A stretch of DNA of 64,000 bases from SHVO01 sp050250575 (GTDB taxonomy: Bacteria > Pseudomonadota > Alphaproteobacteria > Rhodospirillales > Rhodospirillaceae). The notes beneath the pieces were generated by a model, which was not told where the DNA came from, made no database searches, and saw only the letters and a program-made list of their open reading frames with translations. Shown one piece after another: positions 57,688 through 64,000 of this stretch (positions are counted from its first letter, which is position 1; each line of letters begins with the position of its first letter). The translations under genes were made by a program, and so were the position numbers. The stretch covers positions 1 through 64,000 of the forward strand of contig JBFWOJ010000005.1 of the NCBI GenBank assembly GCA_050250575.1, given 5' to 3'.

Positions 57688-59256
57688 ATGGACCAAACCT
57701 CTCAGGGCACCCGCTCCCTTTGGATGGACGAACTTCCCCGCACGGCGCCGGAGCTGACGTCGAGCCGCCGCGCCGAAGTTGTGGTGGTGGGCGCCGGCAT
57801 CGCCGGACTGACCGCAGCTTACCTTCTGGCCAAAGCCGGGCGCGAGGTCCTGGTCCTGGACTTGGGCGGTGTCGGCCACGGGATGACAGCGCGCACCACC
57901 GCCCATCTCGCCACCGCGCTCGACGATCGCTGGCACGAGCTGATCAATATGCGCGGCGAAGGAGACGCGCAAATCGCCGCCGACGCCTTTCTCCGGCATA
58001 TCGATTTCATCGAGGACGTGCAGAAGATCGAGGGCATCGACTGCGATTTCGCGCGGGTCGACGGATACCTGTTCCTCGGCGAAGGCGATGAACGCTCAAG
58101 TCTCGAGAAGGAGCTCGAGGCCTGCCACAAGATCGGCCTTGCCAACGTGACCATGAGCGACGCATGCCCGGTGGGACAGCTGACGGCGGGACCGTGCCTC
58201 AGATTTCCCGGCCAAGCGCGCTTTCATCCGCTGAAGTACCTGCAAGGCCTTGCGCGCTGCATCAAGCGCGACGGCGGCGCGATCATGCGTGCCCACGTCA
58301 CCGGCGTCTGGGACGGCGAGACGGTCACGGTGGAATGCCAAGGCGGCGTGAAGGTGATCGCGGACTCGGCGGTGATCGCAACGAACACCCCGATCAACGA
58401 CCGCGTCGTCATCCACACCAAGCAGGCGCCGTATCGCAGCTATGTGGTGGCAGCGACGGTGCCGAAAGGCGAAGTGCCGGATGTGCTCGCCTGGGACACG
58501 GGCGATCCTTATCACTACGTCCGCCTTCAAAGTAACGATGAGACCACCGACGTGCTGATCGTCGGCGGGGAAGATCACAAGAGCGGCCAGGCGCACAACG
58601 GCCAGGCGCGCTTCCAAAAGCTGGAGATGTGGGCCCTCGCCCGCTTTCCGCAGATCCAGCGCTTCGTCGCACGCTGGTCGGGGCAAGTCATGGAGAGCCA
58701 GGATTATCTCGGCTACCTCGGCCAAAATCCGGGAGACCAGAACGTTTTCGTCATCACCGGCGACTCCGGCATGGGCATGACCCACGGCACCATCGGCGGG
58801 ATCATCTGTTCCGATCTGATCCTCGGAAAGAAAAATCCCTGGGCAGGCCTGTTCGACCCCGCGCGCGTGTCGCCGAAGGCCGCCGGAGCCTTTGCCCGCG
58901 AGAACCTCAATGTCGTGGCGCAGTACAGAGAGTACGTAACCCCGGGCGACGTACACGACGTCGCCGCGATCCCCGCCGGCGGCGGCGCTATCATCCGCCG
59001 CGGCGCCGCAAAACATGCGGTCTATCGCCGCGCGGACGGCACCCTGGTCGAAAAGTCGGCGGTCTGCCCGCACATGGGCTGCCTCGTGTCGTGGAATCCG
59101 GTGGAGACCTGCTGGGACTGTCCCTGCCATGGCTCGCAGTTCAGCGCCGAAGGCGAAGTCATCAACGGACCGGCGACGGCCGGCCTGTCTGCCATCGAAC
59201 GCGGCGACCGCGCTGGTCACGACCATGAGAGAGACCGCCCCGCACCCCATTCGTGA
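57688..59256 (+). CDS. FAD-dependent oxidoreductase with C-terminal Rieske domain
   Basis: 522 residues from the ATG at 57688, which has GGAG six bases upstream (an ATG at 57670, overlapping the preceding stop, is the alternative). The N-terminal DAO/glycine-oxidase-like domain has the FAD motif VVVVGAGIAGLTAAYLLAKAG and, near residue 360, ITGDSGMGMTHGTIGG. The C-terminal 80 residues are a Rieske [2Fe-2S] domain with CPHMGC and CPCHGSQFS, all four ligands present. Such YhfW-like fusions are cytosolic; substrate and electron partner are unknown. GTGA overlap with the next gene. Confidence 0.9.
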   Translation: MDQTSQGTRSLWMDELPRTAPELTSSRRAEVVVVGAGIAGLTAAYLLAKAGREVLVLDLGGVGHGMTARTTAHLATALDDRWHELINMRGEGDAQIAADAFLRHIDFIEDVQKIEGIDCDFARVDGYLFLGEGDERSSLEKELEACHKIGLANVTMSDACPVGQLTAGPCLRFPGQARFHPLKYLQGLARCIKRDGGAIMRAHVTGVWDGETVTVECQGGVKVIADSAVIATNTPINDRVVIHTKQAPYRSYVVAATVPKGEVPDVLAWDTGDPYHYVRLQSNDETTDVLIVGGEDHKSGQAHNGQARFQKLEMWALARFPQIQRFVARWSGQVMESQDYLGYLGQNPGDQNVFVITGDSGMGMTHGTIGGIICSDLILGKKNPWAGLFDPARVSPKAAGAFARENLNVVAQYREYVTPGDVHDVAAIPAGGGAIIRRGAAKHAVYRRADGTLVEKSAVCPHMGCLVSWNPVETCWDCPCHGSQFSAEGEVINGPATAGLSAIERGDRAGHDHERDRPAPHS

Positions 59257-59951
59257 AGCTGCTCGCAACTCTTCTCAATGCGGTCCTCGCCCTCGGCCTG
59301 TTGACGTGGGCCGGCCTCCACTTCACCGTGATTCGGATTCCGCCGAACATGTTGCCGTGGGCGAAGGTCGATCTCGACTCGCCGCCGGGCTGGGCTCCGC
59401 GGCTTCGCATCAATAGCCTGTCGGCGGACGGCGAGCAGTGTCTGATGGCGCTGGCGCGCTCGAAGCTTCTGTATAAGCCGCTGGACGAACGCCCGGTCAA
59501 GAACGGCTGTGGCCTCAAGGCGGGTGTGCAAATCGAACGCTCGCACATCGCCTATAATCAGGTGTTCGAGGCACGCTGCGCTCTGGTCGCGGGGCTTTAT
59601 TGGTTCGAGCGCGATTTGCAGGCGCTGGCCCGGGAGCATTTGCACTCCGACATCGTCCGCGTCGAGCAGTGGGGCACCTACGCCTGCCGCAATATCAATG
59701 CGCGCAAGGACCCGCGGCGCAGTCAACACGCGACGGCAAATGCGATCGACATTGCCGGCTTCGTGTTGAGCGACGGCAACACGGTGCAGGTCCTGCGCGA
59801 CTGGGGCGCCGACAACGCCAAGGGCCGGTTTCTGGCAGCCGCGCAGCAGCGCGCCTGCCGCTACTTCAATGCCGTGCTCGGACCGAACTACAACGCGGCG
59901 CACCGCAATCACTTCCATCTCGACCTCGGACGCGCCCGGATCTGCCGATAG
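59253..59951 (+). CDS. Extensin-like C-terminal domain protein (M15-type fold)
   Basis: 232 residues from a GTG start overlapping the previous stop by 4 bases. An N-terminal membrane anchor (about 4-28) precedes a periplasmic extensin-like domain with four Cys. SQHATANAIDIAGF and HRNHFHLDLG give the H-x6-D and H-x-H zinc pattern of VanY/M15 peptidases, so peptidoglycan hydrolysis is a fair guess, though activity is not established for the family. Translationally coupled to the FAD-Rieske gene. Confidence 0.85.
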   Translation: MKLLATLLNAVLALGLLTWAGLHFTVIRIPPNMLPWAKVDLDSPPGWAPRLRINSLSADGEQCLMALARSKLLYKPLDERPVKNGCGLKAGVQIERSHIAYNQVFEARCALVAGLYWFERDLQALAREHLHSDIVRVEQWGTYACRNINARKDPRRSQHATANAIDIAGFVLSDGNTVQVLRDWGADNAKGRFLAAAQQRACRYFNAVLGPNYNAAHRNHFHLDLGRARICR

Positions 59952-60000
59952 CAGCGTGGGCTGGGACAAATAAAGAACGGACCGACACGACGCAGGGCCG

Positions 60001-60026
60001 GGAACAAACATAGTTTCGCCGTAGTT
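60001..60026 (+). promoter_or_regulatory. EcfG-like promoter of the HWE kinase gene (GGAAC-N17-AGTT)
   Basis: GGAAC 60001-60005 and AGTT 60023-60026, spacer 17, the same -10 variant as before the entericidin gene. Confidence 0.5.
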
Positions 60027-60131
60027 AGGCCTAGGACGCTCCAAAGGAGTGGCATCACCCGTGGCTCCGTCAGCCCACAAAGCCGGAAAACCGGCGGCGG
60101 AAGCCACCAGACAGGGGGAAAGGCAGCGAGA

Positions 60132-61685
60132 ATGTCCGGCGTTACCGATAGCGAAGCCCGTGGTGCCTATGGTTCCGGTTACCGCTCCTTCTCCTTAGGG
60201 ATTGCCAATATCACCGCCGAGGCGGTGCTCGAGGCCCAGAAGCAGGCCCTGGAACTGGTCGTCCAGGGCGCCCCGGTGGACGCCGTGCTGCGCAATCTGA
60301 CGGGCGTCGTGGAGGATGCGGCGGAAGGCGACGCCTATGCGGCGATTCTCATTCGCGACGATGCCGGTCGTCTCGCCACCGCCTGCGCTCCCAGCCTGAG
60401 CCAGGAGTTCACCCGATCGATCGAGAGCCTTGGCACGACCGGCGCCTTTGGCGTGGCCACCGCCACGGGGGTGACCGCCGTCAACCAAGACATCGGCAGC
60501 GATCCCACATGGGCGCCGCTCACGCCTTTGATGGAGGGGCTGGGGTTCAAGGCGGCGTGGAGTCACCCTATCGTCACGCGCGAAAATCGCGTGCTAGGCG
60601 CATTCGTCACCTTTTTCCGCGAGCGGAGGCGGCCCTCGGCGCTGGAGCTACGCCTGGTGGAGACTCTCGCCCAGACCGCGGCGCTGGCCATCGCCCGCCA
60701 CGATGCCGAAGCGGCGCTCGCGCGCCAGCGGCGCACCCTCGACCTGGCGATGGAAGCCGCGGAGATGGGCTCCTGGCGCTATACGGTTGCGGACAACATT
60801 TGCGTCTACGACGCCCGGGCGCAGAAGCTCTATGGATTGACCCACGGCCGCTTCGTCCACGACGAGGAAGGCGTCAAGCGCATGATCCACCCGGACGATC
60901 TCGACGGGATGTGGAAAGCCGTCGCTATTGCCGTCGATCCCGTGGGCGAAGGACGTTATGATGTCGAATATCGCGTACGGCAGCCGGACGGCGCCTGGCG
61001 CTGGGTCAGCGCCTGGGGCCTTGTGGAATTCGAAGGCGCGGGTCCGGCGCGGCGCCCGGTCGCGATCGCCGGCGCGAGCCGCGACATCACGGCCATCAAG
61101 AACGCCGAGGAGCGGCTGCGCTTCCTCATCAGCGAACTCAATCACCGCGTAAAAAACACCTTGGCGACCGTACAGGCCATCGCCGTGCAGGCATTGCGCA
61201 ATGCGACGGATCCGGAGGCGGCGCGACAGATGTTCGAATCGCGCATCCTTTCCTTAAGCAAGGCGCACGACCTGCTGACGACGGCGAACTGGACCGGCGC
61301 CGACCTGCGCGAGGTGGTCGATCATGCGATCGAGCCCTTCGCCGCGGCGCGCTTTGACGTAAACGGGCCGGACCTGCACGTGCCGCCGAAACACGCCCTC
61401 GCCTTCTCCATGGCGATCCACGAACTTGCGACCAACGCGGTAAAGCATGGCGCACTGGCCGTGACCATCGGCCGCGTCAAGATCAATTGGTCGGTCGAGA
61501 ACGATCAAATCAGCTTCAGCTGGCGTGAGATCGGCGGACCGCCGGTGAAGACGCCAACCCGACGCGGGTTCGGCACGCGGCTGCTGGAACGCGCCATCGC
61601 CCACGATCTCGGCGGTTCGACCTACTTGCACTACGCCCCGGACGGCGTGCGCTGGAGTGCAACGGTGCCGGTCGGGCACGAGTAG
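60132..61685 (+). CDS. HWE-family sensor histidine kinase (GAF-PAS-HWE)
   Basis: 517 residues without a membrane segment. Order: GAF domain (about 35-185), PAS/PAC domain (about 205-325, GSWRYTVADNICVYDARAQKLYG to AIAGASRDIT), then the HWE kinase. The phospho-acceptor His is in LISELNHRVKNTLATVQAIA; the N-box is AIHELATNAVKHGAL; the W-x-E motif is in FSWREIGG. Kinases of this type phosphorylate PhyR in several alphaproteobacteria, so this is a candidate input sensor; the GAF/PAS ligand is unknown. An EcfG-like promoter suggests feedback. Confidence 0.93.
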   Translation: MSGVTDSEARGAYGSGYRSFSLGIANITAEAVLEAQKQALELVVQGAPVDAVLRNLTGVVEDAAEGDAYAAILIRDDAGRLATACAPSLSQEFTRSIESLGTTGAFGVATATGVTAVNQDIGSDPTWAPLTPLMEGLGFKAAWSHPIVTRENRVLGAFVTFFRERRRPSALELRLVETLAQTAALAIARHDAEAALARQRRTLDLAMEAAEMGSWRYTVADNICVYDARAQKLYGLTHGRFVHDEEGVKRMIHPDDLDGMWKAVAIAVDPVGEGRYDVEYRVRQPDGAWRWVSAWGLVEFEGAGPARRPVAIAGASRDITAIKNAEERLRFLISELNHRVKNTLATVQAIAVQALRNATDPEAARQMFESRILSLSKAHDLLTTANWTGADLREVVDHAIEPFAAARFDVNGPDLHVPPKHALAFSMAIHELATNAVKHGALAVTIGRVKINWSVENDQISFSWREIGGPPVKTPTRRGFGTRLLERAIAHDLGGSTYLHYAPDGVRWSATVPVGHE

Positions 61686-61731
61686 CCAACAGCCCCGCGT
61701 ACTCCTGCCCGTCGCTTTTCTCCATCAACTG

Positions 61732-63363
61732 CTACTTCGCTTGCGCAATATCGTTACCCGACACCTCGATGGTATGGCCGGGCAGCGCCGGCGTATGCAC
61801 CGGGCGGCGGACGGCCTTCGTCGTCTGTTCGAAGGCATAGCCCAACGCGAGAAGCTTCGGTTCGCTGTAAGCCGTCCCGAGGAACGAGATCGCGACCGGC
61901 AGGTCGTCGGTGGTGAAGCCCGCGGTCACGACAAGGTCCGGAAAGCCGGTGAGCGGCGCGATCACCGTGGGCGAGACGCCCCCGCCGCCGGACGTCAGGG
62001 GCGAGCCGGCGATGGTCGCCGGACGGGTGCGGCCCGTCGGATAAACGATGGCGTCGAGTTTATCCTTCTGCAGCGTGCCGTTGATCAGCGCACGGGTCAT
62101 GGGCATGCCGAAGTCACGCGCAGCGATGTACCCGGGATCGTTCAGTGTGCCGCTCGCCTTTTCGATCTTGAAGAAGTTCCAGCGATACGGATTTGGACCG
62201 GTGCCGTCGGGCCGCAGGTCGTTGTAGGCCTCGGCGGCCGCGATCAGGCCGTCGAGATTCTTCGGATACTTCGGTCCGGTGGATTTCAAATAATCCCCGA
62301 TCTGGACCGCGAATTCCGGGGGATAGATCGACCAGAGCATGGTCGAGGCGGAATCGAGGAACCATTTCGGGAGACGCACGTCGACGACGGTCGCGCCCGC
62401 CCGCTGCATCGCCTTCACCGAAGCTTCCACGATCCAGTCTACATCCGGATCGGCCCCCATGTAGTCGCGCGCCAGCCCGATGCGAGCGCCTTTGAGACCG
62501 TTCGCATTCAGGAATTTCGTGTAGTCGCGATGCGCGTTGCCTTTCTGCGTCTGCGTTGTCGCATCGGCTTTGTCGATGCCGGCGGTGACGCCAAGCGACA
62601 CCGCGATATCGGTCACGTTGCGCGTCATCGGCCCGGCCATATCGAGGCTGAGGGAAAGCGGGATGACGCCGTCGTGGCTGATCAGACCGTAGGTCGGCCG
62701 CATGCCGACGATGCCGTTGGTCACCGAGGGGCCGCGGATCGAGCCGCCGGTGTCGGTGCCGTAGCCGAGCGGCGCATAACCGGCCGCGATGCCGACACCC
62801 GTTCCGCCCGAAGAGCCGGCCGGCGTGCGCGTCAGATCGTGCGGGTTGAGCGACTGGCCACCCATGGAACTCTGATAGCCGTTGGCGAACTCGCCGAGAT
62901 TCACCTTGGCGAGGATGATCGCGCCGCCGTCGCGCAACTGTTTGACGAGATGGGCGTCGTCAGGCGGCATGTGGCCTTCGAGAAGGACCGATCCGCCGGT
63001 GGTGGCGATATCGACGGTGTCGATATTGTCCTTGAAGATGACCGGAATGCCGTGCATCGGCCCACGCACCTTGCCGGCCTTGCGCTCCGCGTCGAGGGCA
63101 CGTGCGATTTCCATGGCCTTGGGGTTGATCGCAATGACCGCATGGAGCTTCGGGCCTTTGCGGTCGTAGGCGTCGATGCGCGCGAGGCACATTTCGGTGA
63201 GCCTTTCCGCCGTGAGGGTCCCGGCGGCCATGGCGGCCTGGAGTTCCACGATCGTCGCCTGATCAAACTCGACCGGGCGCGCCTGGGCGGGGACGGTGGT
63301 CATGAGCCCGCCGGTAAGGACGGCAACGACCGCTAACGAGCTGACGCGCTTTTTCATCTTCAT
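61732..63363 (-). CDS. Exported amidase-signature hydrolase
   Basis: 543 residues with a signal peptide (1-28, ending VPAQA). The amidase-signature triad is present: Lys in GIPVIFKDNIDT, cis-Ser in TRTPAGSSGGTGVGIAAG, nucleophile Ser in YGTDTGGSIRGPS. The C-terminal region is specific to large secreted amidases (TPALPGHTIEV). The substrate is unknown; a periplasmic amide or peptide-amide is likely. It starts 10 bases after the stop of a close paralogue, so the two form a tandem operon. Confidence 0.9.
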   Translation of the reverse strand: MKMKKRVSSLAVVAVLTGGLMTTVPAQARPVEFDQATIVELQAAMAAGTLTAERLTEMCLARIDAYDRKGPKLHAVIAINPKAMEIARALDAERKAGKVRGPMHGIPVIFKDNIDTVDIATTGGSVLLEGHMPPDDAHLVKQLRDGGAIILAKVNLGEFANGYQSSMGGQSLNPHDLTRTPAGSSGGTGVGIAAGYAPLGYGTDTGGSIRGPSVTNGIVGMRPTYGLISHDGVIPLSLSLDMAGPMTRNVTDIAVSLGVTAGIDKADATTQTQKGNAHRDYTKFLNANGLKGARIGLARDYMGADPDVDWIVEASVKAMQRAGATVVDVRLPKWFLDSASTMLWSIYPPEFAVQIGDYLKSTGPKYPKNLDGLIAAAEAYNDLRPDGTGPNPYRWNFFKIEKASGTLNDPGYIAARDFGMPMTRALINGTLQKDKLDAIVYPTGRTRPATIAGSPLTSGGGGVSPTVIAPLTGFPDLVVTAGFTTDDLPVAISFLGTAYSEPKLLALGYAFEQTTKAVRRPVHTPALPGHTIEVSGNDIAQAK

Positions 63364-63373
63364 GGGCGTCTCC

Positions 63374-64000
63374 CTATTTGGGAACTTCGATTGCGCCGCC
63401 GGCGAGCGCCGGCGTGTTCACCGGCCGCCGGATGGCTTTGGTCGCTTGTTCGAGGCTGTAGGCGAGCGAGATCAGCTTCGGCTCGCTGAAGGCCGGACCC
63501 AAGAAGGAAATCGTGACCGGCAGATCGTCGGTGGTGAATCCCACGGGCAGGATCAGATCGGGGAAGCCGGTGAGGTTAGCGACGGGCATCGGATAGACCC
63601 CTGTCGCGAAGCTCGCGAGCGGATCAGCAATGCGTTCAGGACGCTTCGGGGTCGTCGGGTAGACGATCGCATCCAATTTGTCCTTGGCTAAAATGCCGCC
63701 GACGAGGTTCGTCGCCATCGGCATGCCGTGGTCGTGCGCCGCGACGTAGCCTGGGTCCGTGAGCGCGCCGCTTTTCTTCTCTTCGAGGAAAAACGCCCAG
63801 CGATAGGGATTGACGCCCTCGCCGTCGGGACCAAGGCTGGTGAACTCATAGGCGCGCTCGATGAGCTGATCGAGGTTTTTTGGATACTTCGGTCCGGTGG
63901 TCTTCAAATAGTCGCCGATCTGGACTGCGAATTCGGGCGGATAGATCGACCACAGCATCGAGGTGTGGGAATCGAGGAACCACTTCGGGTAGCGCACATC
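63374..64000 (-). CDS. Amidase-signature hydrolase, C-terminal part (5' end outside window)
   Basis: At least 208 residues; the frame stays open to the edge, so the N-terminus with the catalytic Lys and Ser is missing here. It aligns with the downstream paralogue over its whole visible length (both have MLWSIYPPEFAVQIGDYLK and TGPKYPKNLD), with many conservative changes. Tandem duplication is therefore clear. It ends in TPALAGGAIEVPK. Confidence 0.88.
   Translation of the reverse strand, partial: DVRYPKWFLDSHTSMLWSIYPPEFAVQIGDYLKTTGPKYPKNLDQLIERAYEFTSLGPDGEGVNPYRWAFFLEEKKSGALTDPGYVAAHDHGMPMATNLVGGILAKDKLDAIVYPTTPKRPERIADPLASFATGVYPMPVANLTGFPDLILPVGFTTDDLPVTISFLGPAFSEPKLISLAYSLEQATKAIRRPVNTPALAGGAIEVPK

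Noticed and set aside
1..64000. tRNA, rRNA, prophage, insertion sequence or integron
   Set aside because: I looked for the usual signatures (CCA-ending cloverleaf genes, transposase or integrase proteins, long terminal inverted repeats) and saw none I could support.

Overview
The window is a GC-rich (visibly above 60% GC), gene-dense bacterial chromosome segment with no plasmid, phage or transposase genes. Everything recognisable is alphaproteobacterial: the PhyR/NepR/EcfG general stress response, an HWE-family histidine kinase, an EipB/DUF1849 periplasmic protein, an HdaA-type DnaA homologue, the block deacetylase-xseB-ispA-dxs-tlyA, and the neighbourhood ppx-ppk-sixA-hdaA-DUF2066-purM-purN-ndk. 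GTP-dependent PEP carboxykinase, PAS_5 proteins and an encapsulin-type ferritin suggest a Rhodospirillales- or Micropepsaceae-like lineage, but the genus cannot be settled from this sequence.

Region by region. 1-10.3 kb: the tail of a radical SAM protein, two tandem PAS_5 proteins, a cation diffusion facilitator, pdxH, a glycine-zipper lipoprotein, a YihY membrane protein, fabI, aroC and sppA. 10.3-18.1 kb: tlyA, a DEAD-box helicase, then the isoprenoid operon (deacetylase, xseB, ispA, dxs) and a divergent ROK kinase. 18.1-32.2 kb: eipB, a diguanylate cyclase, aspS, rnd, the polyphosphate pair ppx/ppk, sixA, hdaA, DUF2066, purM, purN, ndk. 32.4-38.4 kb: a SnoaL-like protein, an esterase, an EF-G-like GTPase preceded by a candidate small RNA, and a TAXI-type lipoprotein. 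38.4-41.5 kb: a nitrogen module (TorF-like porin, amtB, glnK) behind a near-consensus sigma-54 promoter and an NtrC-like site. 41.7-46.6 kb: a glycosyltransferase, an AtzF-like amidase, pckG and a cytochrome c.

46.7-61.7 kb is the most distinctive part: a general-stress-response island. It holds the regulators phyR, ecfG, nepR, a single-domain response regulator and an HWE kinase, interleaved with typical stress genes (encapsulin-type ferritin, greB, YqjD-like and holin-like membrane proteins, DUF3309, Fe/Mn superoxide dismutase, DUF1328, entericidin, a Gln-rich repeat protein, CsbD, an AI-2E-family permease, an SH3b protein, a FAD-Rieske oxidoreductase, an extensin-family protein). Reading upstream regions by eye, I find EcfG-type promoters (GGAAC, spacer 16-17, CGTT) or one-mismatch relatives in front of most of these units, so the island looks largely self-regulated. 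The window ends in two tandem amidases, one cut by the edge.

Non-coding structure is rich: five copies of a roughly 100-base palindromic mosaic repeat between genes, a 26-bp-stem hairpin between fabI and aroC, RIME-like hairpins after glnK, many clean intrinsic terminators, and one terminator at 34.4 kb with no gene in front of it.
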